Shown: in pieces, positions 1 through 9,504 of the stretch
How positions within the stretch are numbered: the first letter of the stretch is position 1
Layout of the letters: every line of letters begins with the position of its first letter
Assembly (NCBI GenBank): GCA_016278515.1
Contig: JADQBR010000001.1
Span: 1-57,181, forward strand
Source of the DNA: Bacillota bacterium
GTDB lineage: Bacteria > Bacillota > JADQBR01
Length of the DNA: 57,181 nucleotides
Direction of reading: 5' to 3'
Notes under the pieces: generated by a model
Databases searched by the model: none
What the model saw: the letters and a program-made list of their open reading frames with translations, nothing else
What the model was told of the DNA's origin: nothing
Translations under genes and position numbers: made by a program

Positions 1-82
1 ATATTGGGGGTTTTTACAGGATATGGTGGGCATTTAAACTTGCAATTTATATTATGCTGGGATTGATGAATAATACTTGACA

Positions 83-111
83 TTGTCTGGAATAAAGTAT
101 TAAGCTAAAAT
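83..111 (+). promoter_or_regulatory. Candidate sigma-A promoter ahead of argS
   Basis: A -35 like TTGTCT (83-88) and a -10 like TAAAAT (106-111) are 17 bp apart. A TTGACA (77-82) overlaps the -35, but no -10 stands at the right distance from it. The rest of 1-215 is AT-rich and holds no visible gene. Assigned by eye. Confidence 0.4.
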
Positions 112-215
112 ATGGATTTTGTCATAATTAAGGGTATTTCTACTTAATTTATAATTGTTTCATAAGTACGATTGAAAACTTTCATTAAGCAATTTTCAGC
201 AAAGGCGTGATAAGT

Positions 216-1898
216 ATGAATATGGTGGCGGAAGTTTTAGGCAGCATTAAAGAAAATCTTAAAACGGCATTAATTAGTGCAAAAGCAGAAGGAAAGATTG
301 ACTTTGTTTCGATACCCGAGTTTGTGGTGGAAGTTCCTCGCGAAAAACAACATGGGGACTTTGCAACAAACGCGGCTATGTTACTAACAAAAGAGGCGAA
401 ATTACCTCCGCGGGAAATCGCAAAACTGATTGTCCAGTTCTTTCCCGCAGACAATCAGTATGTTGCAAGTTTAGACATAGCTGGACCGGGTTTCATTAAT
501 TTTAAATTAAATAACAGTTGGTTGTATCAGGTAGTGCCGGAAATAATTAGTAAAAGGGAAAACTACGGGACTATTAATTTAGGTAAAGGCATGAAAGTTC
601 AGGTAGAGTTTGTCAGTGCAAACCCTACAGGCCTGCTGCATATGGGCAATGCGCGTGGAGCTGCGCTGGGTGATTCTATTGCTAATTTGCTAAAAGCTGC
701 TGGATATGATGTTGAAAAAGAATTTTATATTAATGATGCAGGAAATCAAATAGAAAACTTTGCGAAATCTTTGGAAGCCAGGTATCTACAGCTACTGGGC
801 CAGGACGTTCCCTTTCCCGATGAAGGCTATCATGGCGAGGATGTTATTGATACTGTTAAACTGTTTACTGACCAATTTGGCGATAAATACCTAAACGTAG
901 ATGTCGAACTACGTCGGGAAATGCTAATCAAATATGCTTTAGACGAAAAATTGAATGCGATAAAAAATGTTCTAAAGAACTTTGGGATAGAGTATGATGT
1001 CTGGTTTAGCGAGCAATCCCTGCATGATTCCGGTGCAATACAAGAAACAATAGAAACCTTAGATGAAAGAGGCTATCTCTATGAACAAGAAGGGGCACTT
1101 TGGTTTAAAGGTACCGAATTTGGAGAAGAAAAGGACGAAGTAGTTGTGCGTTCAAACGGGGTACCTACATATTTTGCAGCCGATATGGCATATCATCGAA
1201 ATAAATTCAAGAGAGGGTTTAAATGGGTTATCAATTTATGGGGTGCTGATCATCACGGCCATGTATCCCGGATGAAGGGTGCAGTCAAGGCCTTTGGATA
1301 CGACCCTGACCAGTTGGAAGTTGTTATTATGCAGATGGTGCGTCTTTTCCAGGGCGGCGAGGTGGTAAGAATGTCCAAACGCACGGGGACATACATTACT
1401 TTGAGCGAATTAACTGAAGAAGTAGGTAAGGATGCTGCGAGATACTTCTTTGTCATGCGAAGCGCAGATAGTCACCTGGATTTTGATATGGATTTGGCAA
1501 AATCACAATCGCAAGAAAATCCTGTCTACTATGTACAATATGCTCATGCCAGAATTAGTAGCATATTGCGTCAGGCGGCAGAGGCAGGCTTAGAGGTGCC
1601 TAGCGTTGAACATGTTGACCTTACATTGCTTAATAAGCCGGAGGAAATAGAACTAATACGCAAATTAGCGGACCTACCGGAAGTTATCGGCGGTGCCGCT
1701 CAAGCACTAGAACCCTCTAGGATGGCTCGCTATGCACATGAGTTGGCTAGCCAGTTTCATAGTTTTTACACCGTCTGCCGGGTTTTAGGAGATGAAAAGT
1801 CAATTACGGAAGCCCGGTTAATATTGGTGTCAGCAACACAGACGGTACTCCAGAATGTCTTGCGGCTTATTGGGGTAAATGCGCCAGAAAGGATGTAA
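216..1898 (+). CDS. argS: Arginyl-tRNA synthetase
   Basis: Class I aminoacyl-tRNA synthetase (560 aa) that charges tRNA-Arg in the cytoplasm. The HIGH-type motif is seen as HMGN near residue 142, preceded by SANPTGLL. The KMSKS-type motif is MSKRTG near residue 386. The N-terminal additional domain and the C-terminal helical anticodon-binding domain (DALR type) fill the rest, and the length is normal for bacterial ArgRS. I chose the ATG at 216 because AAAGGCGTGAT (201-211) is a plausible ribosome site for it; a GTG at 207 is the in-frame alternative. The gene is followed after 2 bases by a tiny XapX-type gene, suggesting one transcript. Product is certain; only the start is open. Confidence 0.97.
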   Translation: MNMVAEVLGSIKENLKTALISAKAEGKIDFVSIPEFVVEVPREKQHGDFATNAAMLLTKEAKLPPREIAKLIVQFFPADNQYVASLDIAGPGFINFKLNNSWLYQVVPEIISKRENYGTINLGKGMKVQVEFVSANPTGLLHMGNARGAALGDSIANLLKAAGYDVEKEFYINDAGNQIENFAKSLEARYLQLLGQDVPFPDEGYHGEDVIDTVKLFTDQFGDKYLNVDVELRREMLIKYALDEKLNAIKNVLKNFGIEYDVWFSEQSLHDSGAIQETIETLDERGYLYEQEGALWFKGTEFGEEKDEVVVRSNGVPTYFAADMAYHRNKFKRGFKWVINLWGADHHGHVSRMKGAVKAFGYDPDQLEVVIMQMVRLFQGGEVVRMSKRTGTYITLSELTEEVGKDAARYFFVMRSADSHLDFDMDLAKSQSQENPVYYVQYAHARISSILRQAAEAGLEVPSVEHVDLTLLNKPEEIELIRKLADLPEVIGGAAQALEPSRMARYAHELASQFHSFYTVCRVLGDEKSITEARLILVSATQTVLQNVLRLIGVNAPERM

Positions 1899-1900
1899 TT

Positions 1901-2059
1901 ATGGTGCAATTATTCACTGCAGTTATGACGGGTATCTTAGTGGGCCTCTTGTTTTCTCTATTGCGGCTGCCAATTCCGGCGCCACCAACGCTCACAGGGG
2001 TGATGGGTATTATTGGGATTTACCTTGGGTATATCCTTGGGAAAAGTTTGATTTCTTAG
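1901..2059 (+). CDS. Small XapX-domain (DUF1427-type) membrane protein
   Basis: A 52-codon frame starting at ATG 1901, two bases after argS. It reads MVQLFTAVMTGILVGLLFSL, then LRLPIPAPPTLTGVMGIIG and IYLGYILGKSLIS. The core RLPIPAPPTLxGVxGIxGIxLGY is the signature I associate with the XapX/DUF1427 family of about 50-residue proteins with two hydrophobic segments. The biochemical function of the family is unknown to me. It is translated in a different frame from a longer overlapping ORF (1879-2133), which lacks family features and is rejected. Its position directly behind argS suggests translational coupling. A T-rich stretch (about 2060-2095) follows, without a convincing stem. Confidence 0.85.
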   Translation: MVQLFTAVMTGILVGLLFSLLRLPIPAPPTLTGVMGIIGIYLGYILGKSLIS

Positions 2060-2117
2060 CAATTTTTTTTATAAATTTTTTTTTAACCTGTCCGATGTAC
2101 ATAACGTCAATTAATTG

Positions 2118-3799
<1,682 letters not shown>

Positions 3800-3808
3800 A
3801 CAAATTAG

Positions 3809-3845
3809 AATGGCCTTGGTATTTGCTCCAAGGTCATTTTGTTAT
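3809..3845 (+). terminator. Intrinsic terminator of pyrG
   Basis: AATGGCCTTGG (3809-3819) pairs with CCAAGGTCATT (3828-3838) through one G-U pair, followed by a short TTTTG tract. Confidence 0.75.
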
Positions 3846-3932
3846 AGTATCTAAGCAGGAGTGTATAGGTGTTAAATGGAAAGAAGAAACTACAAAGAAG
3901 AAATATTATCAAGAAGAAGGAGGGCTATTCTT

Positions 3933-5018
3933 TTGTCCTTAACTGGCAGGGTAATTATAGACAAAGAGTCGCAAGAATTTAACAGCTTTATTGCACAGCA
4001 TTCCAAAGGCCATATATTGCAATCCTTTGAATGGGGTGAAGTTAAGGCCTTAACTGGGTGGAAGCCTATCAGGCTTGTTATTGAAGATGGGGATAATATT
4101 TTGGCAGCTGTCTCCTTGCTAAAAAGGCAGCTACCTGCTATAAATAAATCAATACTCTATGCACCCCGAGGTCCGGTGGTGGATTTCCAGGATGAGAAAG
4201 TTTTTAAAGCATTGCTGCAGGAAACAGCCTCTATCGGGAAAAAACATAATGCGATATTGCTAAAAATTGATCCGGATATTGCTGCTCCTAACAATCAAGT
4301 CGAGAAGATTCTGAAATCAAGTGGGTTTAAGCCAGCAGGAAATGCGGAAGGATTTGAAGGTATTCAACCTAAATATGTATTCCGTCTAGATATCAAACCC
4401 ACATTGGAAGAACTATTTAACAATTTGCATGGCAAGACTCGCTATAATATTAGGCTTGCAAAAAAACGGGGTGTGGAGGTAAAAGAAGAATGCAACAAAA
4501 AAGATTTGCAGGAATTTTACCAAATTCTTAAAGTTACCGCTGAGCGAGACAAATTTTTAATTCGCTCCTTTGAATACTTTGAAGTAATCTGGCGAAAGCT
4601 GGTAGAAAACGGATTGGCAAAGCTATTTATGGCTTATTACGAGGGTAAACCCGTTGCCGGGACTCTAGCCTTTATCATGGGGCAAAATGTATGGTATATT
4701 TATGGCGCTTCCAGCAATAAATATCGCAATGTTATGCCAAACTATTTGCTTCAATGGACTATGATAGAATGGGCTAAAGATCAGGGGTGTAGCATGTATG
4801 ACTTTCGCGGTGTCCCCGGCAACTTAACCGAGGACAACCCCTTATACGGCTTGTTTCGCTTTAAAAAAGGTTTTAACGGCAATTATACTCAGTTTATTGG
4901 TGAGTATGATCTGATTTATTCTAATCTTTATTATCACTTGTGGAATATATGTGAGCCAATGTATAAAAAAGGTATTAGAAAAGCTATTAACGTAAAAAAG
5001 AAACTTCGGGGGAAGTAA
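3933..5018 (+). CDS. FemABX-type peptidyltransferase (peptidoglycan bridge or aminoacyl transferase)
   Basis: 361 aa from the TTG at 3933, which has a strong AAGGAGGG site (3917-3924) eight bases upstream; an in-frame ATG at 3876 would add 19 basic residues and has no ribosome site. The sequence fits the FemABX family with two GNAT-like halves. The first contains ILQSFEWGEVKALTGWKP and LYAPRGPVVDF; the second contains NLHGKTRYNIRLAKKRGVEV and MYDFRGVPGN, both typical of FemX/FmhB-like proteins. Known members use aminoacyl-tRNA to add amino acids to the lipid II stem peptide at the inner membrane face. The gene is one base from an alanine-racemase-family gene, suggesting shared work on D-amino-acid or cell-wall peptide chemistry. 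The exact substrate cannot be read from the sequence. Confidence 0.88.
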   Translation: MSLTGRVIIDKESQEFNSFIAQHSKGHILQSFEWGEVKALTGWKPIRLVIEDGDNILAAVSLLKRQLPAINKSILYAPRGPVVDFQDEKVFKALLQETASIGKKHNAILLKIDPDIAAPNNQVEKILKSSGFKPAGNAEGFEGIQPKYVFRLDIKPTLEELFNNLHGKTRYNIRLAKKRGVEVKEECNKKDLQEFYQILKVTAERDKFLIRSFEYFEVIWRKLVENGLAKLFMAYYEGKPVAGTLAFIMGQNVWYIYGASSNKYRNVMPNYLLQWTMIEWAKDQGCSMYDFRGVPGNLTEDNPLYGLFRFKKGFNGNYTQFIGEYDLIYSNLYYHLWNICEPMYKKGIRKAINVKKKLRGK

Positions 5019-5019
5019 G

Positions 5020-6171
5020 ATGTTAAATAATAGCTGGATAGAAGTAAATCTGGACAAAGTAATAGATAATTTAAACCAAGTTAAAGAATTCGTCGGCCAT
5101 ACAAAAGTATTGGGTGTTGTGAAAGCTAATGCATATGGTCTAGGTGCTGTAGAAACGGCTCTAGTGCTGGAAAAAGCAGATACCGATATGCTGGGAGTTA
5201 CAACCTTATGGGAAGGGATTCAACTGAGGGAGGCAGGCATTGCCCTGCCTATTTTAGTGTTTGCGCCATTACTAGAGGAACAAATGGAGAGAGCGATACA
5301 AGAGGATTTAACTATTACTATCAGCTGTTTCGAACACGTATTTCAGCTTGGCAGTGCAGCTAATTATGTGGGTAAGGCAGTCAATGTGCACCTTAAAGTG
5401 GAGACTGGCATGGGTCGAACCGGTATTTCCCCGAAAGAAGTTGCTAATGTTGTTGAAAAGATTACTGCCCATGATAACTTAACTTTAGAAGGAATTTACA
5501 CTCATTTCCCTAAGGCAATTGCTAAAAGGACGACTGAGAAGCAGTACGAATTATTTAATAATACTGTGGAAAACGTCAGGAAATTAGGATATGAGCAGTT
5601 GTGGGCACATTGCTGTAACAGTGCTGCTACCTTGCTCTATCCCGAGATGCATATGGATATGGTTAGAGTAGGCACCTTATTGTATGGACAATATCCTTCA
5701 GGTGCACCAAATACTATAGATATTAAAGACCCTTGGTCTGCTAAAGCTAAAATAATTTATCTGAGGCGTATGCCCAAAGGGACGGGCATCGGTTATGGTC
5801 ACGAATATGTGACAAAAAGGGATACATATATCGGTATCATTCCTTTAGGTTTTACGGATGGATTTGGATTGATGCCATTGACCCGTGCTAAATCTCTAAC
5901 AGATTTGGCAAAGATGCTGTTAAAAACCATTCTTGGTTATTTTGGCTGGAGTGAAAGTCAGTTGAAGGTGCATGCAGGGGATTATTCCTACCCAGTTGTC
6001 GGACGTATTGGGATGCAGCTTACCATGATAGACTTAGGGGACAAGCCGGATATTAATGTTGGTGATGAGGTCAGTATATTTTTAAGGCGAACTATGGCTG
6101 ATAACCAATTGGAAAGGCGTTATAGTTTCAAGGGTAGTAACGTGACAAGCCATAGTTTAAACACGAGTTGA
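5020..6171 (+). CDS. alr: Alanine racemase family protein, divergent
   Basis: PLP-dependent fold III enzyme, 383 aa, expected to interconvert L- and D-alanine. The Schiff-base lysine is K35 in VVKANAYG, and the second catalytic base fits Tyr259 in GIGYGHEY. Several family positions differ: the usual GYADGY is GFTDGF, and the usual ICMDQ-type stretch is IGMQLTM. The C-terminus lacks the common NYEVLCRLSPRVPR block and ends instead in a short RRT-containing tail. The tail has no obvious frameshift, so I read this as a divergent subfamily and not a broken gene. Translation is coupled to the FemABX gene one base upstream. A role in supplying a D-amino acid for cell-wall peptides is inference, and another amino acid may be the real substrate. 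Confidence 0.85.
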   Translation: MLNNSWIEVNLDKVIDNLNQVKEFVGHTKVLGVVKANAYGLGAVETALVLEKADTDMLGVTTLWEGIQLREAGIALPILVFAPLLEEQMERAIQEDLTITISCFEHVFQLGSAANYVGKAVNVHLKVETGMGRTGISPKEVANVVEKITAHDNLTLEGIYTHFPKAIAKRTTEKQYELFNNTVENVRKLGYEQLWAHCCNSAATLLYPEMHMDMVRVGTLLYGQYPSGAPNTIDIKDPWSAKAKIIYLRRMPKGTGIGYGHEYVTKRDTYIGIIPLGFTDGFGLMPLTRAKSLTDLAKMLLKTILGYFGWSESQLKVHAGDYSYPVVGRIGMQLTMIDLGDKPDINVGDEVSIFLRRTMADNQLERRYSFKGSNVTSHSLNTS

Positions 6172-6213
6172 ATATCTGATGTATAGCCCCTTGTAAATTA
6201 TATGCATTTCTTT

Positions 6214-6240
6214 GCAGGTATCAGCTAAATTGTATTGAAT
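6214..6240 (+). promoter_or_regulatory. Candidate sigma-H promoter of spo0F
   Basis: GCAGGTATC (6214-6222), an 11-bp spacer and ATTGAAT (6234-6240) resemble the Bacillus sigma-H consensus RnAGGAwww-N11/12-RnnGAAT; the -10 matches fully and the -35 partly. B. subtilis spo0F is known to use sigma-H. No clear Spo0A box was seen nearby. Confidence 0.45.
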
Positions 6241-6348
6241 TAAATATATACTAAAATATTGGTTATCTTAACCAGTATTGTGCTTTGGATCATTTAGTTT
6301 TCCGGTAAGGCTCAGATAGGAAGGCAGGTGAAAGGAAAGAGCACGCTT

Positions 6349-6738
6349 ATGACTAAAGAGTATATTTTAGTAGTAGATGATCAAATTGGTGTTAGAAAAC
6401 TGTTGGCTGAAGTCCTTGAGGGTTATGGTTATGAGATTAAATTGGCATGCAGCGGAGAAGAGGCGCTGCAGTTTGTCAAGGAATTAAATCCCAAGTTAAT
6501 ATTATTAGATATGAAGATGCCGGGAATGAGTGGTCTGGAAGTTGCTGTCGAATTGAAGCATTCTAGTTATAATAATCCAGTTATTCTTATGACGGCGTAT
6601 GGTGAATTGGAGATGGCCTCTAAAGCAAAGGCGCATGGAGTTGAGTATTATATTAATAAGCCGTTTGATGTACATAAAATGCGTGAACTGGTTAAGACTG
6701 TCTTAGAGACCAATGTAGCTACCAATGGCAGCACATAG
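6349..6738 (+). CDS. spo0F: Sporulation phosphotransfer response regulator Spo0F
   Basis: Single-domain receiver protein (129 aa) that passes phosphate from sensor kinases to Spo0B and Spo0A in the sporulation phosphorelay. It has the acidic pocket VVDDQ (D10, D11), the phospho-acceptor Asp54 in LLDMKMPGMSG, the Thr in MTAYGELEM and the conserved Lys in KPFD. The DDQxGVR and MTAYGELEM strings are specific to Spo0F among receivers. ATG 6349 is preferred over GTG 6328 because AAAGGA (6331-6336) serves it. A candidate sigma-H promoter lies upstream. No output domain follows, as expected for Spo0F. Confidence 0.93.
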   Translation: MTKEYILVVDDQIGVRKLLAEVLEGYGYEIKLACSGEEALQFVKELNPKLILLDMKMPGMSGLEVAVELKHSSYNNPVILMTAYGELEMASKAKAHGVEYYINKPFDVHKMRELVKTVLETNVATNGST

Positions 6739-6770
6739 AACTTAGTGAAAAGGGTGGGGAGGTAGAGTAA

Positions 6771-7445
6771 ATGCTGGTTTCCACAACAACGGCTACTGCA
6801 TTAAGGTGTCCCGAGTGTGGTAAGATAGAATACAACGGCATATCGATATTTCAATTTTCGGGCTATGCATCTGTTGTGCTCATTTGTGGTTGTGGTACAA
6901 CTCTGGCAACTCTCTTCAGCAGCAATTATCGCAAGTTTGTGTTAGAAATATACTGCGGAATGTGCACCGGTTCTCACAAGTATTTTTTTGCTGGTAAAGA
7001 GATTTGGTCTCAAGGGGCTGCTGAGATACTCTACTGTGAGGATACTGGTTTGGAGTCAGGTTTTATTGGCAGCAGGGAGGAAGTAAATAAAGCCATTAAA
7101 CAGCTTGAGTATTCTGCTGCGCGCTTAGATTTTGGTTTGAACGAGGAATGCCTTAATGATCCCGATTTGACAAATCAATTATTGGATTCATTATTTGAAA
7201 AGTTAGATGCAGGAAAGTTAAGCTGTAAATGTAGTAGTAATACTAAACTGCAGGTGGAGACATTACAAGATTATGTTGAAATAAATTGTCAGCATTGCAA
7301 ATCTTACACGCAAGTAGCTATCGGTTCTGAAGAGTATTTGATGATCTTGGAGCAAAATAATGAGCTTCAGTTAACGCCGAAGGGACTTGTGGTTCCCAAT
7401 ATGATACCAGCTAAATCAAAAAAAGAGCAAGATACTAAACTATAA
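6771..7445 (+). CDS. Cys-rich protein of unknown function, probable zinc ribbons
   Basis: 224 aa, not recognised as a named family. The N-terminal half has CPECG, a CGCG stretch, and CGMC followed by TGSHKYF. The C-terminal half has CKCSS and CQHCKSY. These pairs look like one or more zinc knuckles, with CPEC/CGCG as one candidate site. There is no signal peptide or membrane segment. It sits 32 bases behind spo0F and 29 bases ahead of fba with a good GGGGAGGT ribosome site, so it is probably co-transcribed. Proteins of this kind next to spo0F may be clade-specific, but that is unverified. Confidence 0.75.
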   Translation: MLVSTTTATALRCPECGKIEYNGISIFQFSGYASVVLICGCGTTLATLFSSNYRKFVLEIYCGMCTGSHKYFFAGKEIWSQGAAEILYCEDTGLESGFIGSREEVNKAIKQLEYSAARLDFGLNEECLNDPDLTNQLLDSLFEKLDAGKLSCKCSSNTKLQVETLQDYVEINCQHCKSYTQVAIGSEEYLMILEQNNELQLTPKGLVVPNMIPAKSKKEQDTKL

Positions 7446-7474
7446 TATTATTTTTAGACAAGGAGGCAACGGAA

Positions 7475-8335
7475 ATGCCACTAGTGACTATGACAGAGTT
7501 ATTGAAAAAAGCAGAAGAAGGGAAATATGCAGTAGGTGCATTCAACTGCAACAACATGGAAATAATACAAGCTATTGTAGCGGCAGCTGAAGCTGAGCAG
7601 GCACCTGTGATTATTCAAGCCAGCCAAGGCGCAATAAAGTACGCGGGTCTTGACTACATATCCGGTATGGTGAAAATTGCTGCAGAGAATACTGATGTTC
7701 CCATTTGTTTACATATTGACCATGGTACTGATTTCCAACAGGTGATGGGGTGTATTCGCAAAGGCTTTACATCTGTCATGATAGACGGTTCGAAATTAGC
7801 TCTTGAGGAAAATATTGCATTAACTAATAAAGTGCTGGATGTTGCTAGAGCCGTAGGGGTGTCGGTAGAAGCGGAACTAGGGAAAATTGGGGGAACGGAA
7901 GATGATGTCACCGTTACTGAACGGGAAGCCGCATTAACTGATCCTGAAGAGGCTAAAACCTTTGTGGAAGCAACCGGAGTGGATGCCATTGCTATAGCAA
8001 TCGGTACTGCCCATGGTCAATACAAAGGTGAACCCAAATTAGACTTTGACAGACTAAAAAGAGTAAGAGAGCTGGTAGATGTACCTATAGTATTGCATGG
8101 TTCTTCCGGAGTGCCTGGGGATGCCATAGTAAAAGCTATTGAGTTGGGTGTTCGCAAAGTCAATATCGATACTAACTTACGAGAGGCATTTGTTAACCGG
8201 GCACGTCAGGTGATGGCTGAGAAACCCAATGAAATCGATCCGCGAAAAATATTGGGGCCTGCAAGAGAAGCGATGACAGAGGTTATTAGAGAAAAAATAA
8301 GACTTTTCGGCAGCAGCCAAAAAGCGTTTTCCTAA
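7475..8335 (+). CDS. fba: Class II fructose-1,6-bisphosphate aldolase
   Basis: Zinc-dependent aldolase (286 aa) that interconverts fructose-1,6-bisphosphate with dihydroxyacetone phosphate and glyceraldehyde-3-phosphate in glycolysis and gluconeogenesis. LHIDHG (residues 79-84) holds the catalytic Asp82 and zinc ligand His83. Further ligands fit GTAHGQYKG and LHGSSGVP, and NIDTNLR near the C-terminus is the substrate phosphate region. The ribosome site AAGGAGG is ideal. In Bacillus the next gene is the transaldolase; here an 8.6-kb betaine/choline island separates them, and tal and glpX resume downstream. Confidence 0.97.
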   Translation: MPLVTMTELLKKAEEGKYAVGAFNCNNMEIIQAIVAAAEAEQAPVIIQASQGAIKYAGLDYISGMVKIAAENTDVPICLHIDHGTDFQQVMGCIRKGFTSVMIDGSKLALEENIALTNKVLDVARAVGVSVEAELGKIGGTEDDVTVTEREAALTDPEEAKTFVEATGVDAIAIAIGTAHGQYKGEPKLDFDRLKRVRELVDVPIVLHGSSGVPGDAIVKAIELGVRKVNIDTNLREAFVNRARQVMAEKPNEIDPRKILGPAREAMTEVIREKIRLFGSSQKAFS

Positions 8336-8360
8336 AAGTTTCTTTGGAAAAAATGACGGA

Positions 8361-8396
8361 AAAAAGGCGGAGTGCCCTGGCACCCCGCCTTTTTTG
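8361..8396. terminator. Bidirectional terminator between fba and the minus-strand lipoprotein gene
   Basis: AAAAAGGCGG-A-GTGCC-CT-GGCAC-C-CCGCCTTTTTT forms a long stem with an A-run on one side and a T-run on the other, so it can stop transcription from both convergent genes. Confidence 0.9.
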
Positions 8397-8403
8397 TTTA
8401 TCA

Positions 8404-9390
8404 TTAATACGCTTCTCTTAGAACATCTTCGGCGTTACGCCCGTCGAATGACTTAACACCTTGTACCCATTCGCTAACCAAATCAACGTTATTTGTAATC
8501 CATTCTTTAGCTACTTCTTCCGGTTTACGACCGTTCTTACCATACTCAAGTATCCATGCGCTCTGGATGTCGCTGTCTATATCAAACTGCTCTAACAGTT
8601 TGAACGCATTAGGGGATTTTTCCGGGAAACTGGAAGTGACTACGGTACCAATTCTTTCATCGCCGCCCCAGATGCCTTCGGGATCATCCAAGTATTTCAT
8701 ATCAAGGACAACATTCATCCAGTGTGGCTTCCAACCGCTGAATACTATCCAATCTTCGTTTTCTATTGTGCTTTCCACCTGAGCCAGCATAGCCGAAGTG
8801 CTGCTTTCAACAACAGTCCAGTCTGCCAGACCATATGTGTCATTTTCCACGGCATCCAACATGATTTGGTTACCGTCATTTCCTGGCTCAATACCATAAT
8901 ATTTATAATCAAACTTCTCAGCGTGTTCGGCTAAACCTGCTAAAGATTTAACTCCAGCCTCAAAAACATAGGTTGGAACTGCGGGCCGATAAGTCGAATT
9001 TTCGATTTGAACACTTGCTACTTTTATAGAGCCTGCATCTAATCGGTTTTGCAGCGGCTCACCAAAGGTTTGGAACCAAGTGCCTGCAAATGCATCTAGA
9101 TCTCCTGTCTCCAATCCTTTTAAGACTAAGGGGACAGTGTAAGCTTCTAAACTAACATCATAACCTAACGTTTCAAAAATGTCTTTTAGTACATAGGATT
9201 TTTGCGTTACCCCAGGCCATTCGACTCTGCTCAACTTTAAGGCCTTTTCATCGCTGATTTGCTGATTTTCCGTTTTGCCCTGGTTTTGTGTATCCTGATC
9301 TTTGGTTTCCTGCTGTGGTTGCTCATTGGAGCACCCGGCAAAAATTCCACTGACAGCTAATAACAATACTAACATTCCAATAACTAACAC
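8404..9390 (-). CDS. ChoX/OpuAC-type choline or betaine-binding lipoprotein
   Basis: 328 aa from GTG 9390; substrate-binding component of a quaternary-amine ABC importer (OpuAC fold). The leader ends in a lipobox, IFAGC. Aromatic cage candidates are Trp in RVEWPG, Trp in GTWFQT, Tyr in STYRPAVP and Trp in SGWKPHWMN. Strings such as YGIEPGNDGN and VVESSxxxMLAQV match my memory of rhizobial choline-binding ChoX better than classical OpuAC, so choline is a likely ligand. No permease gene accompanies it. The start is odd: the basic part of the signal peptide (KFKKKN) lies upstream of the GTG, and a perfect AGGAGG (9429-9434) is placed 8 bases before an AUU codon at 9420. The true protein may therefore begin at 9420. 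It follows the GbsR-type gene on the same strand. Confidence 0.9.
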   Translation of the reverse strand: MLVIGMLVLLLAVSGIFAGCSNEQPQQETKDQDTQNQGKTENQQISDEKALKLSRVEWPGVTQKSYVLKDIFETLGYDVSLEAYTVPLVLKGLETGDLDAFAGTWFQTFGEPLQNRLDAGSIKVASVQIENSTYRPAVPTYVFEAGVKSLAGLAEHAEKFDYKYYGIEPGNDGNQIMLDAVENDTYGLADWTVVESSTSAMLAQVESTIENEDWIVFSGWKPHWMNVVLDMKYLDDPEGIWGGDERIGTVVTSSFPEKSPNAFKLLEQFDIDSDIQSAWILEYGKNGRKPEEVAKEWITNNVDLVSEWVQGVKSFDGRNAEDVLREAY

Positions 9391-9504
9391 ATTCTTTTTC
9401 TTAAATTTTGATACTAAAATAATTACAACCTCCTTGAGTTTTTAACAGTCTTTCCGACATGTACTAGGTAAACAATACTTACAAAAAAGTTCACCTCCTT
9501 AACA

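Noticed and set aside
6050-6176. Frameshift at the C-terminus of the alanine racemase
   Set aside because: Neither of the other frames restores the canonical tail, and the RRT-containing ending fits a divergent subfamily.
9450-9504. Extra small gene behind the strong AAGGAGGTGA site between gbsR and the lipoprotein gene (minus strand)
   Set aside because: The well-spaced TTG is followed at once by a stop codon and no other start opens a frame of useful length.
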